A stretch of 64,000 bases of DNA, taken from Rhodopirellula baltica (GTDB lineage Bacteria > Planctomycetota > Planctomycetia > Pirellulales > Pirellulaceae). Position numbers and translations under genes: made by a program. Below, one piece after another: positions 7,815-17,140 of this stretch (its first letter is position 1; each line of letters opens with the position of its first letter). The notes under the pieces were generated by a model, which did not search any database, had not been told where the DNA came from, and was given only the letters and a program-made list of their open reading frames with translations. The stretch covers positions 1-64,000 of the forward strand of contig PPHI01000029.1 of NCBI GenBank assembly GCA_002901265.1, written 5' to 3'.

Positions 7815-10800
7815 TGGGTTGCGTCACCGATTTTGATGAGGCGAATGAGGTCATCGGTATCCATCTTGGCAGCTCGATCGGTGCCATCCAAAACGCCAGC
7901 GACAAGTTCTCGCTTGTCGGCGTGCATTTCCAGGATCTGTTCCTCGATCGTTCCCGCGGCGACCAAACGGTACACCGTAACAGGGCGTTCCTGGCCGATG
8001 CGGTGCGCACGGTCAGTCGCTTGGTCTTCGACGGCGGGATTCCACCATGGATCCAAGTGTATGACGTAGTCAGCCGCCGTAAGGTTCAAACCCGTTCCCC
8101 CAGCTTTCAAAGAAATCAGGAACAGTTCGCCTTCGCCGGCTTGGAACGCGTCGACACGTCGTGCCCGTTCTTTTGCGGGGGTGGCACCGTCAAGGTATTG
8201 ATACTTGATGCCGCGTTGGTCGAGAAGTTCGCGGACAAGGGAAAGGTGTTTGACGAATTGGCTGAAGATCAACGCGCGGTGTTCGCCGTCGCGAAGTTCG
8301 TCGATCAGCGTTGCCAACAAGTCGAGTTTTGCAGAGCCCTGTTCCCACAAGCGATCGACTAGGCGTGGGTGACAGGCAAGTTGACGAAGCTTGGTTAGCC
8401 ACGCCAGCGTTCGCATGCGGTATTCGCCTGGCTTTTCATTGGCGGCACCCGAAAGCTCTGCCAATGCGGCGACACGAGCGTCGTCATAGCGTTGGCGTTC
8501 TTCGCCACTGAGCTGTGCCCGCAGCGTGATCTCGGTTCGTGGCGGCAATTCTTTTAGTACGTTTTCTTTGGTCCGTCGCAAAATAAACGGACGCACGAGA
8601 CTGGCCAGCGATTCACGACGTTCTTGGTCTTTATGTCGTTCGATCGGATCGGCGAAACGATTGCGGAAGCGATCCCACGAACCCAGTAGTCCTGGGCTGA
8701 TCGTTCGCATCAAACTCCATAATTCGCCGAGGTGATTTTCAAGTGGAGTACCGGAAAGGGCGATGCGCCAGTTTGCGTTCACATCGCGAATCGCGCGTGA
8801 CGTCTTTGTCTGGGCGTTCTTGATGAATTGAGCTTCGTCTAGAACCAGCGTGTTCCAAGTTCTCGAGGCAAAGCGTTTGGCATCACGCTGCACCAATTGA
8901 TAACTGACGACAACGATGTCGCCCGGTCCGACCGATTGGATTAGTTCTTGCCGGTTGGATTCGCGATAGAGCAGCGGGTTCAGTTCCGGGGCGAAGCGTT
9001 CCGTTTCACGGACCCAGTTGTCGCCAACACTGGTGGGGGCGATGACGAGCGCGGGGCCTTCGGTGGCTCGATCGACCAAAACGCCGAGCGTCTGAACTGT
9101 CTTACCAAGACCCATGTCGTCGGCGAGGATGCCGCCAACTCCCCAGCGGCTGAGTCGTGCCAGCCAGCGGTAGCCTTCGTGCTGGTAGTCGCGGTATTCG
9201 ACGTCCAGTGAATCCGGCTTATCAGGATTAAAGTCCTTCAGCGATTGCAGGTTCTCGATCGTTTGCGTCCATCGTGCGGCCGCTTCGATCGGAACATCGG
9301 TTCCCAAGATTTCTTGGACGACCGGTACTGCGGCATCGGCGACACGAAGGTTACCGCGATCGTCGACCAAGGTATCGCCAAGTTGTTCCAAGCGGCGACG
9401 GAACGATTCGCTGATTTTGGCAAACTCGCGATCACCGACCCGGACCAAAGCACGTCGCTGGGTGACAGCACGAAGCAGGTCAGCCAAGTTCACATCGCGA
9501 CCGGCGACTGAAACGGTACCGGACAGACCGAACCAGTCTTTCGAATCGTCGATTTGAACGCGTAGTGCGGAAGGTGAGATTTCGCCGCGGACACGAATCG
9601 TTTCGCCTTCCGGCCAAATCATGCGTGGTGCGTCGTCGCCGGCTTCATAAAGCTTTGACAACAAGTCGAGTGCTTGCTCGTCGCTTTGTGCAACCCAGTG
9701 ATAGGCGTCTTCGGGAGCGAGTTCTTGCAGCGAGAACTTATTGATGACTGTCGCGGCACGTTTTCGTTCGTCAGCAAGATCTCGCTTCAAACGGATCGGG
9801 CCGTCGTCGGTAAAGGCCGGAACCGTTGCCGGGTCTTCGCCGGGAGTCAACGTTTGATGCAATCGCGGATCCAGCATTGCTAAACGCAGGAACATGCCGG
9901 CGCCGCCGCGTGGGCGAAGCTCGATGACCAGTTCAGCGCTGACATCTTCGATTGGCCCGGCGAGTTGGCCTGGCAGGTCGATTCGTACCAACTGGCCAAG
10001 CGAGCCCGCTTTGAGCGACAGTTTCGATGCCGCTTCGTCGTCGACCAAGATTTCCGATAGTTCGCTGCGAAGCAAGTACGAGATCAAGCGTGTTGCCCGG
10101 CGGTCACGCAGTCGAGCAAGGATCAGTCGGTTGCCGGAAGTCTCGGCAATCATGACGACGGGCTGCGCCGGATGTAGATTGCCAAGGACCAATTCGCATT
10201 GGTCGATTTGGATGTCGATTCCGGGGACGGAAAATCCGACACGATACAGTGTCTTACGACGACTGGGATCAGATTCGGCATCCGAAACGATCTCACCTGA
10301 TCGTTGCTCGTCATCGAGCGAATCGATTTCGACAGGTTGCAGTGAAATACCTAGTTCGCCACGCATCACTTCCAGCGGCGTTCCGTTGGTATCGTCCCAG
10401 GCCAAGTTCGGATGACCGACCAACAAGTCGACTGCTTGATAAAGGTTGTAGTACTCGCGGTTCGCGTCCAAGTTGGCTTGTGAAACCAATGCCGCGACTT
10501 GGCAATCAAGTGAACTGGAACCGGGCTGCGGACGCACCAAGTCGAACGTCGTTGCCAGCCGACCGCGCGACCAGCCCTTGCCGTTCTTCTTCAGTTTCTG
10601 AACGTACGGGTTGATCGCGACCGGGCCGTAAAGCAGGTTACCCGTGATTTTCAAACGCCACTGCACGCGGGTGTCTGCTTGCGTGGTGTCGTCCTGAGCT
10701 TCGTCGGTCAGCTTTAAGATTTGCGAAACGACTTCGCGTCCCGCCGCGACGTTGTCGGCTTTCAAGTCACTAAGGAATAGCAGGACTTCTTCGCTGCTTC

Positions 10801-11188
10801 GGCGGGCGAGTTGCTCGTGAAGCCACCAAGCGACGGCAAGCGTGCAACTGCAGCGGCCATGGTCCGTCATCTTTGCTTGGCGGGCAAAGTCACGGCATTC
10901 GCATTGCACGTCGGCACGCAAGGCGAGGTCGAGCGGTGAATCCGAATCGTCGTCCTCGTCAATCTCCGGAGCGATGTCGAGCTGCACCACGTAAGGCGGA
11001 TTGCGATCGGGGCGCAAGCGAAACTCGAACGAGATCTTGCCTTCGCCTTGGGCGAACTTTGGTTGTTCGACTTTCAGCATCGCGGCCCGCTTGTCCAACG
11101 ACTCGTGATGGTCATCCACGAGCCTGGAGACTGCTTCGCCTAGCAGCAATCCGAACGCCGCAGGCAAGTTCTCCGTCATCAAATCCAT
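7811..11188 (-). CDS. SNF2-family DEAD/DEAH helicase with SWIM-like zinc finger
   Basis: 1125 residues from ATG 11188 (the frame extends open to 11263 but without motifs). The N-terminal half is a family-specific region containing a SWIM-like CxC...CxC cluster near residues 110-135; the last ligand is Cys rather than the usual His. The C-terminal half is a Swi2/Snf2 ATPase. Walker A is DDMGLGKT near residue 693, Walker B is the DEAQ box near 784, and the second RecA lobe has SLKAGGTGLNL and HLDPWWNP with DRAHRIGQ near 1040-1065. Such proteins translocate on double-stranded DNA and remodel protein-DNA complexes (RapA/HepA-like); the bacterial role is often transcription recycling or repair. 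It heads an operon with the small membrane protein downstream. Confidence 0.92.
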   Translation of the reverse strand: MDLMTENLPAAFGLLLGEAVSRLVDDHHESLDKRAAMLKVEQPKFAQGEGKISFEFRLRPDRNPPYVVQLDIAPEIDEDDDSDSPLDLALRADVQCECRDFARQAKMTDHGRCSCTLAVAWWLHEQLARRSSEEVLLFLSDLKADNVAAGREVVSQILKLTDEAQDDTTQADTRVQWRLKITGNLLYGPVAINPYVQKLKKNGKGWSRGRLATTFDLVRPQPGSSSLDCQVAALVSQANLDANREYYNLYQAVDLLVGHPNLAWDDTNGTPLEVMRGELGISLQPVEIDSLDDEQRSGEIVSDAESDPSRRKTLYRVGFSVPGIDIQIDQCELVLGNLHPAQPVVMIAETSGNRLILARLRDRRATRLISYLLRSELSEILVDDEAASKLSLKAGSLGQLVRIDLPGQLAGPIEDVSAELVIELRPRGGAGMFLRLAMLDPRLHQTLTPGEDPATVPAFTDDGPIRLKRDLADERKRAATVINKFSLQELAPEDAYHWVAQSDEQALDLLSKLYEAGDDAPRMIWPEGETIRVRGEISPSALRVQIDDSKDWFGLSGTVSVAGRDVNLADLLRAVTQRRALVRVGDREFAKISESFRRRLEQLGDTLVDDRGNLRVADAAVPVVQEILGTDVPIEAAARWTQTIENLQSLKDFNPDKPDSLDVEYRDYQHEGYRWLARLSRWGVGGILADDMGLGKTVQTLGVLVDRATEGPALVIAPTSVGDNWVRETERFAPELNPLLYRESNRQELIQSVGPGDIVVVSYQLVQRDAKRFASRTWNTLVLDEAQFIKNAQTKTSRAIRDVNANWRIALSGTPLENHLGELWSLMRTISPGLLGSWDRFRNRFADPIERHKDQERRESLASLVRPFILRRTKENVLKELPPRTEITLRAQLSGEERQRYDDARVAALAELSGAANEKPGEYRMRTLAWLTKLRQLACHPRLVDRLWEQGSAKLDLLATLIDELRDGEHRALIFSQFVKHLSLVRELLDQRGIKYQYLDGATPAKERARRVDAFQAGEGELFLISLKAGGTGLNLTAADYVIHLDPWWNPAVEDQATDRAHRIGQERPVTVYRLVAAGTIEEQILEMHADKRELVAGVLDGTDRAAKMDTDDLIRLIKIGDATQ

Positions 11189-11503
11189 GCTTGAATCAAT
11201 TCCTGTTCGTCTATCGCCAAGGGCAGGTCGATCGCGCGTGATTTTCTCCTGCCGCAACGTCAAACGGTCGAATACTCGGTGTATCGTCTAGCCGTTGTGT
11301 GTTCCGCTGTGTCGTTCCCGTCGAATCAAAACCGCTGGTGGCGGCCCGTCTCGGGACCAGGCCGCTGTGAAGGACGGTGGCCAACACGCTATTCTAACGA
11401 TGGAGCGACAGGATGCGATGCCAACTGGCCACAGAATCTCGCTCGACGAAAACTTCATGATCCGTCGTCACGGATTTCTCACTTCACGAAAGGAATTTAC
11501 CGG

Positions 11504-11866
11504 ATGCCAAAGTTGACAATTGATGGGGAAACGACTGTTGAGGTTCCCGCCGGAAAGCGACTGGTGAAAGCTCTGGTCGAAGAGGGTGGTACGGACCAAC
11601 TGCACGCTTGTGGTGGCGTTTCGCGATGCACCACTTGCCGCGTTCGCATCGTCGACGGTGAGCCGGAAAAGATGACCGAGGCGGAGAAAGAAACCTTACG
11701 CGTTCGTGAGGTGACTGAACCCGGCGTTCGCTTGAGTTGCCAGATCGCTTGCGATCACGACATGTCTGTCGAACTGATCAGTCGGTTCGAAGGCAGTGGC
11801 CGGAAAGACCAAGGCTCGCCCGTGGCCGAAGAGATCCAACCGGAGCCGGTTTGGACGACCAAGTAG
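11504..11866 (+). CDS. Adrenodoxin-type 2Fe-2S ferredoxin
   Basis: 120 residues from ATG 11504, preceded by AAAGGAAT as a ribosome binding site. The cluster ligands are Cys36, Cys42 and Cys45 (C-x5-C-x2-C) and Cys79 in LSCQI, the spacing of adrenodoxin/Isc-type ferredoxins. The C-terminal 25 residues are a charged, Pro-rich tail outside the fold. It carries single electrons to an unidentified partner; no P450, reductase or Isc gene is adjacent, so the partner cannot be named. The upstream 240 bases separate it from the divergent helicase gene. It converges with the kinase gene, 15 bases apart, with a small GCACC/GGTGC hairpin between the stops (11866-11881). Confidence 0.9.
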   Translation: MPKLTIDGETTVEVPAGKRLVKALVEEGGTDQLHACGGVSRCTTCRVRIVDGEPEKMTEAEKETLRVREVTEPGVRLSCQIACDHDMSVELISRFEGSGRKDQGSPVAEEIQPEPVWTTK

Positions 11867-11881
11867 CACCGAGCATGGTGC

Positions 11882-13384
11882 CTAGTAAGTACCCATCGGG
11901 CGGCGTTCTGTGCCGGCGAGAACTTTCATCAACCCGGCACGCAGTTCGCGAACTTTTAGTGGCAGTGCAAGCAGTTGGCGGCGCGGACCACGTTTTGCTT
12001 CGCCGATAATCTTCACCTGGCGGCGGTCGACCAGCAGGATCGACGGAATTTCGCTGGTGTGATCGTCGGTGGCAAATTTGTTATACGCTTCGAGCGCCAA
12101 CGTGCCGAGCTCGGCCGCACTGAAGATCACGCAGTCTGCGGCGGCTTCTTCGCCCTGTTCAAATCGGGCAAGGGCGCGGTTGGGGTCTTGGATGATCAAG
12201 ACACGATATCCACGCGCCTTCAAACGCTCGCGAATCGCATTTTGCAAGTTCGCTTTGGATTCCACCAGCATCACGACATAGCCTTCACCTTCGTTGGTCG
12301 GCGTGTCGTCATCTTCGTACTGTTGGCCCGGTGTGTTGTCTGATTCGTCACGGGGCGCGGTGACACCTTTTTCCAATTGATCGATCACACGCCGAACCTC
12401 GGCCGTCAGCGCCGCCGCGCTTTGGATTCGTTCGTTTGGGCTGAACTCCATCATCTTGCCTACCAGCTGGGTGACCAAGCCAGGCAGGCCTTCGACGTAT
12501 TCGTTGATCGGCTTGATTTCTTGGAATCGCGTGACGTTCAATCGGGCCAAGCGGTCGCGTGTTTCACTAAGCGCTGGGGTTCCGGCGAGCATGTGGTAAA
12601 GCATGTTGCCAGCGAAGAAAATGTCACTGCGTGGGTCGTCTTTGCGGACGTTTGTACCACGTTCCAACGCCGCGTAATCAATTGCGCGAGCGTTCGGGCA
12701 ATCGGCGATTTGGTCCGGGTTTTTCCGGTCGCTCAATGCCGCCAAGCCAAAGTCCACCAGCTTCGCTTTTCCATCCGACGAAATCAGTACGTTTGACAAT
12801 TTCAAGTCGCGGTGCGAAATCCCCAGGCTTGCCGCGTGGGCCAAACCGGATGCGATCTCGGCCATCAGTTTAAGTGACAGGTCGACAGGCAATTGGCCGC
12901 GCAATCGGACGAGGTCGCGAAGCGTCTGCCCTTCGACAAATTCCATGACCAAGAAGGGGTTGCGCGGGTCCGCAATTACCTCGTAAATGCTGACGATATT
13001 GGGGTGGCGGAGTTTCAGTCCCATCTGGCCTTCGCGCAGGAACTGCTCCATTTCCTTTGGTTCGTCACGGAAGCGTTTACGTAGGACTTTGACCGCGAAT
13101 ACTTTGTCGCCTTTGCTGGCCCGGTACACGCGAGCAAACGTACCGGCACCGATCAGGTACAGAACCTTGTATTCGCCATAGAAATACCCGATCCGGTCAC
13201 CACGTAGGATCTTTTCTGTCTGCAGCGTTGTCACCAGACCACGCCGTTGCATCTGATTGACGACCGCGTCGAGCGTGAATTCCGATCCGCCAAGTTCGCC
13301 CATAGCGCTTTCGACGAGTCGACGGTCCGCGAGTCCCAAATCAACAATCCGGCGGGCGAAGTCCTCAGGAGACTGAATTTGCAT
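11882..13384 (-). CDS. Ser/Thr protein kinase with C-terminal receiver-like domain
   Basis: 500 residues, no transmembrane segment, so cytoplasmic. Residues 1-65 are a helical lead. The kinase domain spans about 70-340: glycine loop GAGTFARVY from 79, catalytic Lys99 (FAVKV), HRDLKLSN with Asp193, DFGLA at 211-215. All key residues are present, so it should be active. After an acidic linker (345-366), residues 368-495 look like a response-regulator receiver: VVMLVES strand, helix, then ADCVIFSAAELG. The acidic pair is replaced and the phosphoacceptor Asp position appears to be Ser422, so it is probably a pseudo-receiver used as a protein-binding or output module. Transcribed alone, convergent with the ferredoxin gene. 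Confidence 0.9.
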   Translation of the reverse strand: MQIQSPEDFARRIVDLGLADRRLVESAMGELGGSEFTLDAVVNQMQRRGLVTTLQTEKILRGDRIGYFYGEYKVLYLIGAGTFARVYRASKGDKVFAVKVLRKRFRDEPKEMEQFLREGQMGLKLRHPNIVSIYEVIADPRNPFLVMEFVEGQTLRDLVRLRGQLPVDLSLKLMAEIASGLAHAASLGISHRDLKLSNVLISSDGKAKLVDFGLAALSDRKNPDQIADCPNARAIDYAALERGTNVRKDDPRSDIFFAGNMLYHMLAGTPALSETRDRLARLNVTRFQEIKPINEYVEGLPGLVTQLVGKMMEFSPNERIQSAAALTAEVRRVIDQLEKGVTAPRDESDNTPGQQYEDDDTPTNEGEGYVVMLVESKANLQNAIRERLKARGYRVLIIQDPNRALARFEQGEEAAADCVIFSAAELGTLALEAYNKFATDDHTSEIPSILLVDRRQVKIIGEAKRGPRRQLLALPLKVRELRAGLMKVLAGTERRPMGTY

Positions 13385-13864
13385 GGGTGGAAAACAGATT
13401 CTGGCAGTTCGAAAGGGGGGCGAAGGCTCGCCTCAGTTTACACCAAGCCTGGAAAAGTCGGCTGACCGCTTTATTGACCGAGACAAAAAACTGTGTCGGG
13501 TTTGACAATTATGCCGTGCAATCCGCCGCTGGCTCCAATACACAACGCGTGAACGGCGCGGGAAGTACCCCCGTTGCGTTTTGGGAAGCGGCCGGACCCA
13601 AGGATTTTATCCGTCATCCATCACGACGGGGGGATAGTTCTCGACCCCGCCGCGTGCTTTGGGGTCCAGCGGCATTGGAGGGCATCACGCTTTTGCGGCA
13701 CCGTTTGGGGCGTCGGTCAACGAGATTTCGAGCTGGCCAATCTTTGATCTTTAGAAACAAAAAAAGCCGTTCGTATTCGCGATGAATACGACGGCTTTCA
13801 TTCGAAAGGTTGTGAACTGCCCGGTCCCGCCATGATTAGCTGGGCCGTCGCAAGTTCGACTCGC
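13385..13864. other. Intergenic region of about 480 bases
   Basis: Holds the promoter region of the kinase gene (right part of its upstream sequence) and, at its right end, the terminator of the basic AT-hook-like gene. Frames crossing it run into the terminator hairpin or lack any motif. The middle part (13540-13720) is G/C-rich with runs of C and G and could fold, but I cannot match it to a known RNA family. Confidence 0.4.
13762..13798 (-). terminator. Rho-independent terminator of the downstream-reading basic protein gene
   Basis: An inverted repeat with arms AGCCGTTCGTATTC (13765-13778) and GAATACGACGGCT (13783-13795) around a short GCGA loop, with one bulged base. Read on the minus strand the stem is followed by a run of T (A-run at 13758-13765 on the plus strand). 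It lies about 70 bases past the stop of the minus-strand gene ending at 13865. A short T run on the other side may make it weakly bidirectional. Confidence 0.85.
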
Positions 13865-14227
13865 TTAGCTGCTCAGTTTTTCGAGCGTGTTCAATGCAAC
13901 GCGAGTTTCTTCGATGCCGAGTTCTTCGACGACTTCTTTCAGTCGAATTAGCGAGTCGACAGAGATTTTGTTGCCCGACGAAGCTGCTGCTGGACGGCGT
14001 CCCGCTGCACTTGCTTTCTTCGTCGTGCCGGCAGGACGACCCGGACGACGTTGAACGCCGCCAGTTTTTTTGCTGGTCGACTTTACCGTGCTGACAAATT
14101 GAGCCGAGACGTCGATCCCTTTAGCCTTCATCGCTTCGACCACTTGGCGAGGCTTGGCTTCGGGGTTCTTCGCTAGGAAGTTACGGATCTCGAGAGATTT
14201 GTTAGGTCCACCGGATTTTTTGGCCAT
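13865..14227 (-). CDS. Small basic protein with AT-hook-like linker, probable DNA-binding
   Basis: 120 residues. Residues 9-50 are predicted helices of winged-helix or SAP-like character (KSLEIRNFLAKNPEAKP, then VVEAMKAKGIDV). Residues 58-82 are a Lys/Arg/Pro/Gly/Ala-rich linker with an AT-hook-like core RRPGRPAG, like histone H1 tails. Residues 88-120 form a final amphipathic helix pair that could dimerise. The ATG at 14227 is followed by MAKK, and a strong terminator lies downstream, so it is a well-expressed single gene. Homologous small basic proteins are common in planctomycetes; a nucleoid-associated or regulatory role is inferred, not shown. Confidence 0.8.
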   Translation of the reverse strand: MAKKSGGPNKSLEIRNFLAKNPEAKPRQVVEAMKAKGIDVSAQFVSTVKSTSKKTGGVQRRPGRPAGTTKKASAAGRRPAAASSGNKISVDSLIRLKEVVEELGIEETRVALNTLEKLSS

Positions 14228-14608
14228 CTTTGTTACCTATTGGTTTCTCAAATACCCTCTTCCATTTCAGGTACCAGAAACTTGTGAATGGATTCGATCA
14301 TCGTCAGGATGCGTTTGTCGATCGACCTGCGATCAGACTCTAAGCCTCAACGTACCACCAAGAAACCGTCTCCGCGGTTGCCCCGGATCACATGTATCAG
14401 TTTCGGAACATTGAATTTGCGAAGGCGAAAGGATCGAATTAACCCTCCGTGTCTCGCCTACTTTAAGAGGCTAGCATCTCACGCGTTCGTAAAAATAAGG
14501 CATTGAAACCAAGTGTCAATCATGTTCGTCAAGGTCCCCCCCGATAAACCTGATGCTTATACATGGTTTTTTAGCGCACTAATAACGCGTCGCTGAACGA
14601 ATTGCTAT
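14228..14608. other. Intergenic region of about 380 bases
   Basis: Lies between the start of the basic protein gene and the end of argS, both on the minus strand, so it should contain the promoter of the former and any terminator of argS. It is more A/T-rich than its surroundings (for example 14460-14600), as expected of a promoter region. No frame with recognisable content and no clear T-tailed hairpin was found. Confidence 0.4.
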
Positions 14609-16606
14609 CTACATGCGTTCGACGACATCAATACCAAGCAATCGCAAACCTAGCTGAAGCACTCGTCCTGTCAAAACAACCAACGCCAATCGCGTTGTTT
14701 GAATCTCATTTGATTCGGCGCGAAGTACATGGCATTGCGTATTGAATTTGGCGAATGACTCGGCGAGTCCATAGACATAGTCGACGAGGTGGTTCGGCGC
14801 ATAATCGTCATAAACGCTGGACAATGCTTCTTCAAAACGCATCAGCATTAATGCGAGGTCGCGTTCGGCGGGATGCGACAAGATGAGACCGGATTCAGCC
14901 ACGCGTTGGTGTACATCCTTTTCGGTTACGCCATTTCGTTGCAGGATACTTGGGGTTCTCGCATAGTTATATTGGGCGTAAGTCGCAGTATTCCCGGACA
15001 AGGCAACCATCTTGGAAAGTTTAAATTGATAGTCACTAGTACGGTGATGTGATAGGTCGGCGTATTTGATTGCCCCTATTCCAATGGTTTCAGAGACTTG
15101 GCGTTTTTCGTCGTCTCCCATGGGTGGTTCCAAGTTCACAATCCGATCGGGATCGCAGACAACTTGATAGGCAGCTTCGACCGCATCATCGAGTAGGCTT
15201 TCCAACCCGATGAGTGTGCCGCTGCGTGTCTTAATCGGTTTGCCGTCCTCGCCGAGAACGGTACCAAAGCTGACGTGGACCAGTTTCGCCGTCGTCAGTT
15301 TGGTCAACTCGGCAACTGCAAACAGCTTTTCGAAATGTTCGCTTTGACGCGCGTCAACGACATACAGAATTTCGTCTGGCGAAAACTCTTCCTCGCGATA
15401 TTTCAGCGTCGCCAAATCGGTTGTGGCATAAAGAAAAGCCCCATCGCGTTTTTGAATGATCATGGGGGCATCGAACTGGTCTAGGAAGACACAGATCGCG
15501 CCATCGCTTTCCGTCGCCAAGCCCCGTTCACGCAAATCGTCGACCGTCTTACGGAGCATTGGGTGGTAGAACGATTCGCCTAGCGTGTGGTCAAAGGAGA
15601 CATTCAAACGATTGTAGACACGATTGATTTCGTCCTTGCAGTGGGGAAGGAACTGTTCCCACAGCTGTTTGTTTTCCTCGTCTCCGGCGTGCAGTTTGGA
15701 GGTTTCTTCAAGTACTGCGGTCGCGATCGAGGAATGTTTCTCGGCAAGCGACTTCATCTCGGGATCGGAATCGATAGCCTTGATTGTCGATTTGGCTTTT
15801 TCGATCCCTTCTTTGCTTCCGGCGATCTTTTTGGAAATCGAGTCGGCAAGCTTGCGTTTCTTTTTCGCTTCTTTGCCTTCGACCGCTTCGGCTTCCTTGA
15901 GAGCTTCTTCACGCTGTAGGGAGAGCGTTTCGATTTGGTGGTCAAGCTTTGGAAGCGAACTGACAGCCTTGTGGTAAGACATCAGTTGATGGACGAGTCG
16001 GTACAGCTTTGATAATTCTGGAACCGGGTCCGCCGCGACGACATTGGGATCGCCGAAATGTTTGTATCCATAAATGATCATCCCGAACTGGGTACCCCAG
16101 TCACCCAAGTGATTGTCGGTAATGATCTCATGGCCCATAAAGGCCAGGGTTTGTGCCAAACAGTGCCCGATGACTGTCGTGCGGATGTGGCCGACATGCA
16201 TCGGTTTGGCAACGTTTGGCGAAGAATAATCGATCAGGATTTTCTTCGGCGAATCGACTTGGCCCACGAGGCATCGTGGGTCATCGAGCATGGCGACAAG
16301 ATTGTTGGTGATGAAATCGTCACGTAGCTTCAGGTTGATGAACCCTGGGCCGGCGACCTCTGGTGCTTCGCAAATTTGGTCGAGGTCGGCGAGGTCGACG
16401 ACTTGTTGTGCAACGTCGCGTGGGTTGCTGCCCGATACCATTTTGCTAAGTGGCATTGCGAAGTTGGCTTGGTAGTCACCGAACTTCGGATTTCCGGCGA
16501 TGCGGATCATACCGGCCAATCGCTGGATATCGTCAACTTGGTCAGCGAAAGGGCTGCGCGCGATCGCGTCCGCGAATCGCTGAGAAAGCAATTGAGGGAT
16601 GTGCAT
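14609..16606 (-). CDS. argS: Arginyl-tRNA synthetase
   Basis: 665 residues, class I. The N-terminal Add1 domain is followed by the catalytic signature PNVAKPMHVGH (HIGH-type motif at 137-140), and the KMSK-equivalent loop is GKPIKTRSG. The DALR anticodon-binding domain ends in GLRLLGIDVVERM, the conserved C-terminus with terminal Met. It charges tRNA-Arg with arginine in the cytoplasm. The protein is longer than the usual 550-580 residues mainly because of a Lys/Glu-rich helical insertion at about 220-300 before the ESFYHPM segment. The start is ATG 16606, and rsfS lies 90 bases upstream on the same strand, so the two may share a transcript. Confidence 0.97.
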   Translation of the reverse strand: MHIPQLLSQRFADAIARSPFADQVDDIQRLAGMIRIAGNPKFGDYQANFAMPLSKMVSGSNPRDVAQQVVDLADLDQICEAPEVAGPGFINLKLRDDFITNNLVAMLDDPRCLVGQVDSPKKILIDYSSPNVAKPMHVGHIRTTVIGHCLAQTLAFMGHEIITDNHLGDWGTQFGMIIYGYKHFGDPNVVAADPVPELSKLYRLVHQLMSYHKAVSSLPKLDHQIETLSLQREEALKEAEAVEGKEAKKKRKLADSISKKIAGSKEGIEKAKSTIKAIDSDPEMKSLAEKHSSIATAVLEETSKLHAGDEENKQLWEQFLPHCKDEINRVYNRLNVSFDHTLGESFYHPMLRKTVDDLRERGLATESDGAICVFLDQFDAPMIIQKRDGAFLYATTDLATLKYREEEFSPDEILYVVDARQSEHFEKLFAVAELTKLTTAKLVHVSFGTVLGEDGKPIKTRSGTLIGLESLLDDAVEAAYQVVCDPDRIVNLEPPMGDDEKRQVSETIGIGAIKYADLSHHRTSDYQFKLSKMVALSGNTATYAQYNYARTPSILQRNGVTEKDVHQRVAESGLILSHPAERDLALMLMRFEEALSSVYDDYAPNHLVDYVYGLAESFAKFNTQCHVLRAESNEIQTTRLALVVLTGRVLQLGLRLLGIDVVERM

Positions 16607-16696
16607 CGTAGGTCCAAATAACCATGCGCGACCCAGATCCCGGTCGCGGCATAAGGGTAGAGCAAAAGAAAGGCGATCGGGGGGAAGCGGAATGGA

Positions 16697-17140
16697 TTAC
16701 TGGGGCGCTGTCACACCGAGATCAGAAAGTGGGATGGGGGTACCGTCAGCCCACAGAGATTCCAGGTCGTAGAACTCACGGGTTTCCTCATCGAATAGAT
16801 GGATCACCACGTTGCCATAATCGAGCACGATCCAGTGGCTCTCTTCGTAGCCTTCTCTGCCATAGCGTTTTTCGCCCAGCCCTTTTTCGAGGGCGTCGTC
16901 AATTTGTTCGCTGATGGCATGTAGTTGGCGTCGGCTTTGCCCGGTGGCGATCACAAACAAATCGAATTCGGCAGATTGGCCACATACGTCCAAGACGGTG
17001 ACTTCTTGTGCTTTGTTGTCGATCGCGACGGTAGCCGCCGCGGCGGCAAGTTTACGGCTATCTTCAGTTCCACGTGGGCGGATGGCACGTGAGGGTGCGA
17101 CCATCGGGTCGGCAGGTTTTGCTGGTTGTTGTTCTGTCAT
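16697..17140 (-). CDS. rsfS: Ribosomal silencing factor RsfS (Iojap family)
   Basis: 147 residues. After a Pro/Arg-rich N-terminal extension of about 28 residues, the Iojap domain is complete: the AEFDLFVIATGQSRRQL strand-turn, then GYEESHWIVLDYGNVVIHLF and the terminal FYDLESLW. RsfS binds ribosomal protein uL14 on the large subunit and blocks subunit joining under nutrient limitation. In many bacteria it is next to nadD or a leucyl-tRNA synthetase; here its only neighbour is argS downstream. The start at ATG 17140 is the first in frame. Confidence 0.95.
   Translation of the reverse strand: MTEQQPAKPADPMVAPSRAIRPRGTEDSRKLAAAAATVAIDNKAQEVTVLDVCGQSAEFDLFVIATGQSRRQLHAISEQIDDALEKGLGEKRYGREGYEESHWIVLDYGNVVIHLFDEETREFYDLESLWADGTPIPLSDLGVTAPQ

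Noticed and set aside
13540-13720. Possible structured RNA (SRP RNA or RNase P) in a G/C-rich intergenic stretch
   Set aside because: The conserved tetraloop and core motifs of those RNAs were not found.
13387-13785. A 132-codon plus-strand frame ending in the terminator hairpin
   Set aside because: It runs into a rho-independent terminator and has no recognisable content.
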